64,000 nt of DNA from Clonostachys chloroleuca. Its lineage: Eukaryota > Ascomycota > Sordariomycetes > Hypocreales > Bionectriaceae. The notes under the pieces were generated by a model. The model saw nothing but the letters and a program-made list of their open reading frames with translations, was not told the DNA's origin and did no database searches. Within the stretch, counting starts at the first letter, position 1, and each line of letters begins with the position of its first letter. The translations under genes and the position numbers were made by a program. The stretch lies in assembly GCA_037952775.1 (NCBI GenBank), contig JBANAY010000003.1:12462001-12526000 (forward strand), in the 5' to 3' direction. Below are positions 11,385-23,348 of this stretch, piece by piece.

Positions 11385-13734
11385 ATGGATGAAGACAAGA
11401 AGAAGCTTGCGGCCACCTACATGGGCCTTATGGTAAGAATCCTTCATTTCTCTCCTTCCCATTTCCCGTGAAACCGGAGCCGAGGAGAATTCTCCATATC
11501 CAGCCGAACCCATGGGCGAGGCTAGAGGAAATTAGTGACACGACCGATGATCGTGAACGGTCTTGGGTTCGTGGAAAATGTCTTGAAAGCCGACAGTTAG
11601 CTAACTTATATTCACAGGCAGATCTGGGACGCCATCGCCAGGAGGAGCTTCCACTCAGCAATGAGCAACGGAAAGGCCCAAGTTATGATCCCCTCGGGTC
11701 GCGTACGCACTACAACAAAGTCTCCGTAAAAAAAGCAAAGGAGGCATCGACTGCCTGGTCAAGTAAGCACATACCATCAAATACGAGTCAATCAGGCTCC
11801 GAGGCTTATTCTCGCAGATTGCATTATCAAAGATGAAGAAACAGAACAGATGGAGGGTCTGGAAATGTCAGAATGTCCATGGCGGCCTAACAACCCACCA
11901 CCTGGCATTCCGGCCCGCCACCATGGCCTTGCCCCGTGAGTATTATCACCCTTGAGCACTGGTTTTTGGAAACATCTTAGCTTTGGTATAAGGGTTATCA
12001 AGCAGTACTGACCGATTTTCACCAGCGATAAACCTCGTAAAGCCAGTGCACCCAAACGTCCGTTGCAAGATAACACTATTTCCTTTGCACCTGTCAACAA
12101 GGAGGTGCAGAAGAAAGCCGGAACCAGAGGAAAAACCACAGCCCGTGGAAAAAGCCAGCGCTAAGCGAGATGATTCGATCAATCGCAGCCAAATTCCCAC
12201 AGCTAGCAACGACAACCCCCCAGGTGAAGTTAGTCTCACGAACTGTGTCTTTCAAAATGGCCCCTTATTCAATGGAGAGGACAAACCCGTTGCCTACTTT
12301 GGGACTTTCATGAATTATCCTGGTAGCGGGGGCCCGGAGAGCCGTTTCCCTGTCGAGTTTGAGATTAAGGTCAAGGTTTCTCCCCCGAGTGCCTGGCTCC
12401 ATCTTCGTGCCAGGGGTGGTACGAGAGAGCATGATATATCTCTACTTGATACTCCGCAGACGGAGAGTCAATTCTGTATTCTAACAACCAGAGGTGGCCC
12501 AAATGCCAGGTACTTTCTTGAGTTTGCGGACCTGGCGGCCACGAAGCTCTTTTCCGCTTGTGTACACAACACTCAGAAGTGGCTGGTGCACACTCGAGAA
12601 AACGCTATCCCCGAAGCAGAATCAACAACACCACCAGATATAGACACAGACATTTCTCCTAAGGCAGAACCCGATATAGGCGAAGTACTCTCGACTGAAA
12701 AGCCGGAGGTTCTCCCAACTGCAAAATCAGACACAGGCAAAGCACTCTCGACTGGAAAACCAGAGGTTCTCCCAACTGCAAAATCCAACAGAGACGAGGC
12801 TGAAGCCAAGAACAACCATCAATATCACGTGTCCAAGAAAAACCATCCAGAGCAGTCCACTAACAACGCAGAGAACGAACCCGAGGCTCTACCCAAGGCT
12901 GATCAAGAAAAAGAGCAGATTCCAAATGGGGTAGCCGAGCAGAAGGAAGCTTTGCATAGTGGCGAGAAGGCGGCGTGCCTTATCAACATCACAGAATCTC
13001 TTGCCTCGGTCACTTTGGAGAAGAAAGTTTCAAACTCCACCGCTCGCAAGGTCACTGAGAAGGCATTTGATGGATTGTGGGAGGCAGCTGGGGCTCTGTT
13101 TTCCACAATGGTTTTAGCAGGGGAAGGCCAACGAAAGCAGCTTCATGAGGAGATCGAGGAGGCACTGGATGTGAAATGGCAGGAAAATAAGATACCGGAG
13201 ACCTACAGCAAGGTCAAGGATGCCTTTCTCACAAACCTCCATTTGTTCATCGATATGAGATTTGATCATATCAAACAAGTCCTCCAAACAGCCAACCATT
13301 CGACAAGTCAGCAGGTTCCAGAATCGATGAAAGAGTTTCTCAAGCCGATTTGCTACAAGCCCGCGGACCTCGAGCACCTCAGACCAAAGGCTACGGACTG
13401 CCCCGAGGATATCAAGAAGGCCAAGTTTTTACCAGAGAAAGGGGCAACAAAGGCACGTCCATCGCCAAGAAGTCCAAGCTACTTTGCCAATCATGAAGCT
13501 CCTGATCCTTCTACAGTTAGCAAGCTCTGGTCGACAGCGCCCTCTCTTACAGGAAATACAGTATCGACACAGGGTGCTGCTGCAACTACAGCAAATCATG
13601 GGTCTGCCGCACAGAGTGCCTCCCAAACGTCAGATGCGCCGCCTGCTTCGTCTCCGGTGGTTAGCCCCCTCCAGGCCACGGCGACTAAGCCGCCACTCCG
13701 TGGCCTTGGCTCTTCGATGTATGCCAGTAGATAG
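11385..13734 (+). CDS. Uncharacterised fungal protein with internal 19-residue repeat
   Basis: A multi-exon gene of unknown function. The best model has exons 11385-11432, 11618-11762, 11818-11935 and 12026-13734. Exon 3 is clear (CIIKDEETEQMEG to HHGLAP). Exon 2 is uncertain: an alternative acceptor at 11621 opens a plausible frame (IWDAIARRSFHS) that ends at TAA 11727. In exon 4 the first frame ends at TAA 12162, whereas a second frame is open to 13734. A one-base change in the A5 run near 12131-12135 joins them, giving a protein of about 670 residues. The later part has a globular block (TNCVFQNGPLFNGEDKPVAYFG to FADLAATKLFSACVHNTQKW), then an acidic, low-complexity region with an imperfect tandem repeat of LSTxKPEVLPTAKS, a helical block near 300-430, and a Ser/Pro/Ala-rich tail. 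No catalytic motif or signal peptide is visible. Confidence 0.6.
12676..12790 (+). repeat. 57-bp in-frame tandem repeat inside the uncharacterised gene
   Basis: Two near-identical 57-base units encode the 19-residue motif LSTxKPEVLPTAKSDxGxA. The second copy starts 57 bases after the first (12688 and 12745). Being in multiples of three, it preserves the frame. Confidence 0.8.
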
Positions 13735-14132
13735 GTATTGATGATCACGATGCTGTCCCCTGGTGAGTTCGTCTAAAGGGAAGGTTCTTACCGGCATATG
13801 CCACAGTTACCGACCTGTGTTTGATCTTGCGTTCTATCAAAGAAGACAGAGTTCGAGGAAAGTGGATTTTTGCAGAAGTGGGCACGAACAAAGATGAATG
13901 AGGTAATGGCCATAATTGGTTTCTAGAGTAGATTGGTTCTGATTTTGATAGGGTAATAATAGGATTGGTTTTTCGGAAATCGCAGTTAAAGAGATGCAAT
14001 GCCTCAAACCTCCCATTTGTAGACAATGTTTTCTGGCTTACAGCTACTACATTTCACTGTTTCGGGATTTGGACTTAAGAAGCCAAACTCCTCTGGCGGC
14101 GACGAGGGATGTGGACTTTAATCTCTAAAAAT
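13735..14132. other. Convergent intergenic region
   Basis: Lies between two converging genes and should hold both terminators. It is A/T-rich with no supported frame. Confidence 0.5.
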
Positions 14133-14607
14133 TTAGATGATTAAATCGAGCTTTTTGTTGCAAAACGATTTGTACAAGAGCAACTGGTTTTTTATACTTT
14201 CATCAAGAGTTGCAGAATCCTCTCCACCCAAGACCTTTTCGACGAGTTTGATGCCTTCTTCGTAGCGGCGAAAGAAATAATGCTCCTCAACAGCATGGAT
14301 GAGTTGCTGAACCAGCATTTTGCTGGGATTAGGGCCTAAGGGAATTGAGATGCCTTCGGAGATCTACACAGGAGAGTCAATGCAAGGACGGATAGGATCC
14401 AACTCAAGAAGAGCAGGAGAATGGAGAGACAGGGTAGAATGAGCGCACATTGCCATTTTCGATGCGGACATGGTATGTTCTTTTGACGGCCTGAAACTCT
14501 TCCTCTGACTGACCAGTGCGGTCGGAGGGCTTGGCAGGCGTCTGCTGCTCCTCCGTCTCTGAGTCTGAGAGTGAGATGTTGAGAATGCCACCTGACTCGT
14601 CATCCAT
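14133..14607 (-). CDS. Small conserved-looking fungal protein, function unknown
   Basis: A two-exon minus-strand gene: exon 1 14449-14607, exon 2 14133-14363, 129 residues. The intron 14364-14448 uses GTGCGC and TGTAG and joins ENGN to ISEGISIPLGPN in phase 0. The N-terminal third is acidic and Ser/Thr-rich (DSETEEQQTPAKPSDRTGQS). A predicted beta stretch follows (VKRTYHVRIENGN), then a helical C-terminal half (QQLIHAVEEHYFFRRYEEG, ESIKNQLLLYKSFCNKKL) resembling a TPR-like helical hairpin. No catalytic residues, signal peptide or membrane segment. The intron and clean phases make it a probable real gene. I cannot assign a role. Confidence 0.7.
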
Positions 14608-15317
14608 TTTTATTGAATTATTTTTGGTTTCGATTCCCTCTTTCTCTCAGCTGTCGCTACCGCGCAGATGGAGTTGAAAGTATTAGACTTAGTTTTTACG
14701 GTGGCCATTACACAGGACCTTATCTTAGTGCCCGTTTTCCAATGAATCGACCGTTTGCGCAGCCACTTTAGCATGTTTTTAGTCAGCTATCGGGTTTATG
14801 CAACATCATCAACGCTGGCAGATGTACATTCGTAAAAGGGGCCACCATCAATCGCAACGGACCGCATTACAGGGTCTTTTTGTATGTCTTTAAATAGACA
14901 ATAGACAATAAACGAACCAACCGTGATGTAAGCTTGATGGGTTTTAGGTGACTAGCGAGGAGCGGCTGGAGAGCAGTTGCCAGGGGCAAAGTGACGTCCA
15001 AGAGGGCGCAGCAGCTGTCGCCGGGCTGGAGTGGTGCACTTTTGGCGCCCTCAACCCCACTATGAGACCTGACTGGGGGGTGATCAGATGCAGAGGGACA
15101 GGCGGGTGGTCAAGATTAGTGGTTGGCAGGTAGCAGGCACTTGGGCACAGCCCCAATCCCCAGCTGGTTTGTCCATAGTATCGTCGCTCGAGGTCCAAGC
15201 GACTGTTTAGGGATTACTTGCTCGTGCTAAAATTCCTTCTTTGCTTATGTATTCCAGGTGGCCGCATTCTTCCGGACTCTGGAATCTCCAACCTCCTTAC
15301 GCCTTCTCGACACCAAG
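14608..15317. other. Divergent intergenic region
   Basis: Sits between two divergently oriented genes and should contain both promoters. A probable 5-prime UTR splice acceptor (TTCCAG at about 15252-15257) lies before the AhpC/TSA-like start. No coding frame was accepted. Confidence 0.45.
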
Positions 15318-16777
15318 ATGGCGGAAGAGGGCGGCCCCGCGAGCCTCCAGCCAAAGCTGACGGTGAGGAGGAAGCCAGTGCCAGGGCGCAGGCTGGGCCT
15401 GCCAGAGGAAGGAACCTCGCAGGAGCAACAACAGCAGCAGCCACAGCAGGATCAGCGTCAGCCAGAACAGCAACCACAACCATTAAGTCCACAAGAGGAA
15501 CCCCGGCAAAATCCACCAGTAGCCGCTGAGACGCAGGATGCATTGCTGTCGCCGGGACCATCTTCTAGGCCAGACGACAATGCCGCGAACAGACAACGAG
15601 CACACACAGTGGCGGTGGCACTGCCGACGCTGTCCATGAGAGTCTCGGATTCGATTGCGGATGCAGCCCCCGGCAGGGCCAGCGAAGATATACATAGCCT
15701 CCCACCACCCTACAGGGATGCCCCTCCGGCATATGACGAGGTTGACAGAACGCGGCCGCAGGATTTCGAGGGCGAGATCCAGACCACCGACGACATACCG
15801 TCCAACGAAACCCTGAAGAGCATCGAGAACTATATTGTGCTGGATCGGCATGGCAGGACGCACCCCTTCAGGTCACTGTACACGGGGCCGAATGTAGCTC
15901 GCCGTGTACTTGTTATATTTATTCGCCATTTCTTCTGTGGTGTAAGTCAAAGTCTCGTTCAATTGATGATTCAGGCTGCCTTGGATTGCATTGGGCAATG
16001 GTGTGTACTTCTCGGAGTAAAAACATCAATCGCTGACATCACGAATATTAGAATTGTCAAGAATATATGCGGTCACTTTCCGAATTGGTTACGCCCACCT
16101 CTTTGCTACAGCTCCCAGTCAGCACGTTCATCGTTGTTATCGGGTGCGGTGACCCTGGTTTGATTGAGATGTACGCCAAGGAGACCAATTGCCAGTTCCC
16201 AATATACACGGACCCCAAGCGCTTGCTCTTCGATGCCCTGGGGATGAGGCTGACGCTTGCGATGGGGACGAAGCCCGCCTACATGAAGAGGCCCATGTCT
16301 ACTTCTGTATTCAACAGTATTGGCCAAGCCTTGCGTGCTATTCCTTCGGGCATGACACTCAAATCTGGCAACCAGCGGCAGGTGGGAGGAGAGTTCTTGT
16401 TCGAGCCAAAGGAGCTGTTGACACCCATCAGCACACCTACCGAGGAGCAACCGGATCCGTTCAAAGCCAAGGGGCTTCGAGAATTGGCACATAACAACCC
16501 ACAGCATGACCAGCAACAGGAAGGGAATGTTGAAGAGAAAACTGTCACTTGGTGCCATCGGATGAGAACGACTCGTGATCATTGTGAAGTCCCCGAGCTA
16601 ATGGACATATTGGGACTGGAGCCCCCACACCAAGAGAGTAATGGCAAACAACAGTGGGCAGCTGCCTTGGAGAACAGGAAAGGTGTTGGAACGAGCATGG
16701 CCCAGAGGATGAACGAGATGAACAGAAGAGACGAAGAACCTGCGGTGGAGGATAGGCCGAGAAATTCGACCGAATAG
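15318..16777 (+). CDS. AhpC/TSA-like (PRXL2-type) thioredoxin-fold protein
   Basis: A 449-residue protein with exons 15318-15941 and 16052-16777. The intron 15942-16051 (GTAAGT, TTAG) falls inside the redox motif. Splicing joins IFIRHFFCG to NCQEYMRSL, producing a CGNC motif at about residue 206-209, which fits the AhpC/TSA type 2 (peroxiredoxin-like 2) family. The following IVVIGCGDPGLIEMYAKE and FPIYTDPKRLLFDALGM are also family signatures. The N-terminal ~170 residues are disordered, with a Gln-rich run and a proline-rich LPPPYRDAPPAYDE stretch. The C-terminal tail after the fold is long and acidic. The chosen ATG (15318, AAG-ATG-GCG) is the first in frame. A thiol redox role is likely from the family; the specific substrate is unknown. 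Confidence 0.82.
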
Positions 16778-16949
16778 CCCAAGACACCAGCATATGCATA
16801 CCGAAATGCCCGTTACGACGCCCCTCGAACCTAGTCATCTTTGCTGCACACAATTTGGCATAACCATCCTAGCTCTTACCCTGGAACGGCCAATATGGAT
16901 GCTGAAGAATCATTTCATTTCAACGCCCTCGCTATGCTTGACCGCCTTG

Positions 16950-17867
16950 CTACTCATGAACCCAGGAACCGTCATCCCTACTTTGAATAATCTCGGAGAC
17001 TGGCAGTTTCTTTTCCACAATCTCCTTTCCGTTGACTAAATCATTTTCGAGGGCTCTCCTATCTCCTTCCTCTAAATCTTTGACAATTCCGGCCCGCACA
17101 TGTCTTTCTCGCAACCGTTTCCGAGCCACCTCGAAGTCGACATTGACAAACCAGATGTCGTCCAACAGCTTTGCTGCATCTCTCCATACCGGCTCATCTA
17201 ATGCAACGTAGAGTCCTTCTACTATCACGATGCGGGTGACTTCTTGAATGACGATGTCGGCTTCCCGCGGATCCTTGAGGGCGTGATCAAAAGTTGGCGC
17301 CAAGACAGGCGCCCCAATACTGTCCCTCAGGCTCGTAACGAGATCCAAAAACTTCTCGGCATTAAATGTAAAGGCTGCACCACGTCGAGCATGAGCGGTA
17401 TCTGGATCTGGCATGGCCGACAATTCTTCGCGAGTTTTATGGAATCCGTCCATGGACAGGGCGATAGATACCTGGCCGTTGGCCCCGGCCTGCCTGGCGC
17501 GGTCTTGCAAACGGCTGCTGACTATGGCGGCGAGTGTCGTTTTACCTGTTCGCGGTGAAAAAAAGAATTAAAATATATGCCACTATATAGAGCCTTTTAC
17601 TGATGATTGGAAAGCTGGATCTTTACTTACCTGAGCCAGGGATGCCCGCAACCCCTATTACTATAGCACATGTTAGCAAGCGATGGTTAATTGAATAAAG
17701 GAAAAGATATTTGAGAGCGCAATCGTTGTTCCCCAATGGTCAATTGAAGTAGGTGGTCAACCTGAGTGAAATGTATGGGCAGTCTACTCACACAAGCGTT
17801 TATCTGAAGGTGTTTGCTCATACATCTTCCAGGCCTTATCAACGAGCCTCTCCACTTGAGCCTCCAT
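16950..17867 (-). CDS. YFH7: YFH7/uridine-kinase-like P-loop kinase
   Basis: A three-exon minus-strand gene: 17792-17867, 17631-17660 and 16950-17545, giving 233 residues. The 30-base middle exon carries most of the Walker A motif; only splicing in both introns yields GVAGIPGSGKTTL (about residues 28-40). Downstream are SMDGFHKTREEL, where the Asp and His fit phosphoribulokinase/uridine kinase-type folds, LAPTFDHALKDP, and VIVEGLYVALDEPVW. The C-terminal lid-like part contains RKRLRERHVRAGIV. Length and motifs match the fungal ATP-dependent kinase group that includes yeast Yfh7. The phosphate acceptor is unknown. It converges with the AhpC/TSA-like gene, whose stop is 173 bp away. Confidence 0.85.
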
Positions 17868-18575
17868 CGTTTCTATGAGGACGACACTCGCCCTAGCCTC
17901 TGGCCTCGTGCGAGAGAGTAGAGGGTTTGTTAATGGCGATAGGGATTGGGCGGAAGGGAAGGACGAGTACGAGGGCTCCAGATGCAATGGGCAGCGGGCA
18001 GGGTAGGAATGATTCTTTTGAGAGTATGGACATGTGCTTGACAAAACAGCCGGTAGATGAAGGCGGTGCTCGAGTCGCTACCACATTATTACTCACGCTC
18101 TCCTCTCCACCCCTCTATCTCTCTATCCACTTACATCAACAGACAGCTCTCCGGGCTACTTAAGCGGGACAGGGAACCGCTCGCGTCACGAGGTACATGG
18201 GCGAACAAGGCAGTGGCCGGCGAAGCGGAAACACTACAAGCAGACTGCACCCTGAGAGCCGGCATCTGGTGAAATATCATCAATCGTTCTGTTCCTTCCA
18301 GTAGCACGAGTCCGTCCTTGATGAGCCCCAAGCAATGATCGCGGGGTAACCTGGAAGAGGTACCGTCTAGCCTAAGTAATCGGACGTGTGCCACTGGTCT
18401 GTGCGCTGTGCCGGGTGTCAAATGGATTTTTGGCGGGGTCATCCTGGTCCAGTGGCTGCCAACCTGGGCGAATGCTGCCCACACATGTTGGATGGGGAGG
18501 AAGAATTCTTCTGCGCCGCGGCTCTGAAACCAGTTCTTCCGCACCAAAACACTCGCATCCCACCAGAAGAGCAAC
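17868..18575. promoter_or_regulatory. Divergent promoter region (kinase / methionine aminopeptidase)
   Basis: A 708-bp gap between head-to-head genes. Several short frames occur on both strands but none has protein-like features. It should carry both promoters. Confidence 0.5.
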
Positions 18576-20130
<1,555 letters not shown>

Positions 20131-21785
20131 GGAAGAGGAAGGAAGAGGAGGATGATCGATGAACCAGTGAGAGATGGTGGGATGAATTCTGAGACACGGC
20201 TTCCCCCCAGATTTTAAAAAACGGCGACCAGAGTAAATAGTCTCGTTGATACACTCCTCCTCAACTTACATAAACCGTCTACTACATAGTGGCTGCCACG
20301 AAAATTGACCCGGCAGTTGTATGACTCGAGGAGCACAATGAACAAAGGCATGCAAAGGTGGGCAAGACGAACACTAAAATAGAAGCAAATACGCCACATT
20401 TAGTTCCCCAAGTGTGAATTGACTCGCGTGCACGGTAAATCTAGGGGTCCTTGGGGTTTCTTGGGGCACCCATCACCTCGATTCGGCATTGGATCTTAGT
20501 AGACGACTCCCTCGTTCCGATCTTGATGGATTGTGCTCTACTAATCGAGGGATAGTAAAAATAGCACAGCTGGTCTGACTACGAATCTGCTTATCTTGCC
20601 AATATAGACACACTGTGTATTACCGAACTGTTCGATGATCTGGAAGGAATTAGTAATGTGTAATTATTCGAATCATATCGACACAATAGCTAGGCAAAAG
20701 TCACAACGATCTAGGAAGAATGGTAGCTATCGAGAACATACCACGGCCGAGGAATCAGAGTGGCAAACGAAGAGAAAAATTCCAAGTGGCTGAGTCGGCA
20801 TGTATACAGTAGCATTGACGATGGGTGAAGTCATGGTACGGTGCAAAGCCTCTGCAGGCCAATCTAGATCATCTCTGATTTGATGAGACGAACGTGCGAG
20901 CACGATCGACTGTCGCCACCCGTTCCCACCCGCTGGTCCATGAGATTCTGGAGAGCCGAAGAATGGTGCTCCACACGAGTCTTCCCTTCTGCCAGACGAC
21001 GCCGGGGGCTTTACCGCTTATTGCGAACGGTCTGACCAATGAAAAGCGCCATGTTCTCAGCTGCTTCCGAGGCTTTCTCGCGGCCATCGTGGCGCCTTAC
21101 CGCAAACAGACTGGTACTGCACTGTATTGTGGCTCCCCTAACAAGGACCGGAAGCCACTCCGGGGTTGTGGAAGTGCCAATCCCTCCTCCAGGGAGGCTG
21201 CTATCGATGCGCTAGACCCAATACGGTGGCCTATCACATGTCGGATAAAAATTAGTACATCCCTTAGTGAGATCGCGTTGGCTCCCGGGGAAGGAGCCCT
21301 CAAGGGCCCTCAAGGGTGTGAGGCAGTGAACCGAAGAAAAAAAAAGACCGCAAAGTTTTTTCTTGCTTAATTGTCCCACCCCGTTCTCGGCGCTTCCCTC
21401 CCCTTATCTCCAGACCTATTCCTTCACCCACGCGGGCACTCGCATCAATTCTTTATAGACCCCGGCGAGGATAGAAAAGAAGACATCCGTGTCCAGGATT
21501 TGCGGATACATTTTCTATTTTTCTTTCTTTTCTTCATACACCTGACGATTTACGACTTTGGAAGATTGACGATTTCGCGACCCCCCCGGAATTACCTACC
21601 GAGCCGATAAGAAATAGAAAGGGAAAATTTGAGCCTCTTTCCACCGATACAATCACACGCGACCACCTCAACCCAGGACCACGCGAAAGTTTCTGACTGT
21701 TTACCAGCCAAGATCTTTTGCCCCTTTCGCGTGTCCACCAGAACCAAAAGAGATATTCACTTTTCAACCTACGCACAACCTCAAA
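20131..21785. other. Intergenic region upstream of the Ups2-like gene
   Basis: Nothing recognisable in 20131-21300; a 158-codon frame there lacks coding character. From about 21370 the sequence becomes C/T-rich, as in a fungal 5-prime leader, up to the ATG at 21786. Confidence 0.5.
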
Positions 21786-22358
21786 ATGAAGGTTTTCAGC
21801 AACGCCGTCACCTACAACTACTCGTGGGACGAGGTATCCACAGCCAACTGGCAAAAGTACGGCCCCTGGAACAACAAATCCGAGCATGTAGTGGCCGTCG
21901 ATACCCTCTCTCGCTCTGTCGATCCTGCTACCGGCATCCTGCGAACCGAGCGATTGATTACCTGCAAGCAGTCTGCTCCCGAATGGATGAAGTCCCTCAT
22001 GGGCGGCTCCCTGGATGACCACTTCGTATACGAGGCCTCTTATGTCGACCCTGCAAACAAGACCCTCACCATGGTGAGCCAGAACCTGACCTGGAACAAC
22101 TTGGTTAGCGTACAAGAGGAGGTAGTCTACAGCCCCCTCACCGACCATCAGACCCAGTTTATCCAGAGCGCCCGCATCACCGCCCTTTGTGGCGGCTGGC
22201 AGCGCATCAAGAACAGCATCGAAGATACCTTGGTAAACCGTTTCCGTGAGAACGCCGCCAAGGGAAAGGAGGGCTTCGAGCGTGTTCTCGAGATGAGCCG
22301 AATCGTTTTCGCCGAGGAGAAGGCTCGGCAACACCGGGAGACGATGCTGGTACAGTGA
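21786..22358 (+). CDS. UPS2: PRELI/MSF1 domain protein, Ups2-like mitochondrial lipid transfer
   Basis: A single-exon protein of 190 residues covering a whole PRELI/MSF1 domain. Matches to the Ups2 type, not Ups1, are clear in the order of blocks: an initial MKVF with NYSWDEVSTANWQKY, then HVVAVDTLSRSVD, then RTERLITCKQSAPEWM, LTMVSQNLTWNNLV and the C-terminal FRENAAKGKEGFERVL. In yeast, Ups2 with Mdm35 moves phosphatidylserine across the mitochondrial intermembrane space. The same location is likely here, although no cleavable targeting peptide is seen, as is normal for the family. Start chosen at the first ATG, after AAA. A second PRELI gene, of Ups1 type, lies at 49471-50160. Confidence 0.9.
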   Translation: MKVFSNAVTYNYSWDEVSTANWQKYGPWNNKSEHVVAVDTLSRSVDPATGILRTERLITCKQSAPEWMKSLMGGSLDDHFVYEASYVDPANKTLTMVSQNLTWNNLVSVQEEVVYSPLTDHQTQFIQSARITALCGGWQRIKNSIEDTLVNRFRENAAKGKEGFERVLEMSRIVFAEEKARQHRETMLVQ

Positions 22359-23348
22359 ATGGCGAGGCGCAGTCGAGAATCCTTGAAACAAGATTCTTTC
22401 CCTTTAGACCCATGATGACACAGAGACTGCCGTGAAAAGCAGTTCTTTCACCACGACTGTACTATCATCCACTCCCCTCTACGATATTCTCACTTTCCTG
22501 GCTTCCGCCAGGCACAAAATTACTTCTTCGTATGCGCATATTTTGGAGCGTTTGAGTTTGGTTCTCTTTTTTTACCCTCGGCATACTCGGATAACGGCGT
22601 TTTTTTAGAGAGGTTATAAAATCATTCCCTCGGTTTTTTTTTTTTTTTTTTTAGAAAGATGAAAAGTTTTCGGGAAGCCTTGTTTTACCTAAAAGAAGGC
22701 TTCCTCTTTTTTCTTTACTTTTGGTTTGAGGAGTTGGGCCTGTGACTATACCCAAAGGTTAGAGGTATTCTCTTTTTCTTCTTCCTCGGATCGTCTAGAC
22801 AAATAGAATGGCGGTCTCTATCCATCCCTGCTAGATTATTTCACTCATACAATGAAGAAACATGGCAAACCAAAAGAGTCTGTTCAATTTCACCCAGTGA
22901 TGAACAACGAGCGCACGCCTGTCGCCCCCTCCATGACTCCCCGGTCCAGCGGGTTCGCTATGGTGATGCATATCCGAGCAAGCAAGGGGCGACAAACACC
23001 TAAATCCGAAACATCGCCGAATTGAGGATGATCGTTTGACCAAGTTGGCCATCACCAAGAGGTCAACTCACACTGCGCTATTGGGCATAAAATGCTAATA
23101 TAGATTATATTTGATAGCAACAAGGAATGCGTGCGCAGTATCCCAGATTGTTATTTTCCAGCAACCACCATAGTCTTCGTATGAAAGAGAGGCCGGTGCC
23201 TCCCTGCATAGAGGAACTAGTCCAAGCTCGCCGGTTAAGCTCCCAGCGAGTGGATACTCATAATTATGCATTGTCCTGTATAATAGCAGAGACGGTGTTA
23301 TTATAACATATCCTCTATTAGTATGTCTATCGTATAGACTGCAGTGAC
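22359..23348. other. Convergent intergenic region with poly-T tract
   Basis: Terminator space between the Ups2-like gene and the HET gene. Contains a T19 run at 22634-22652 and further T-rich stretches. No supported gene. Confidence 0.5.
22634..22652. repeat. Poly-T tract (19 bases)
   Basis: A pure homopolymer downstream of the Ups2-like stop. Probably a low-complexity 3-prime flank element. Confidence 0.85.

Noticed and set aside
20894..21370. A 158-codon plus-strand frame
   Set aside because: No recognisable domain, no splice context and atypical composition; treated as a chance frame in the intergenic region.
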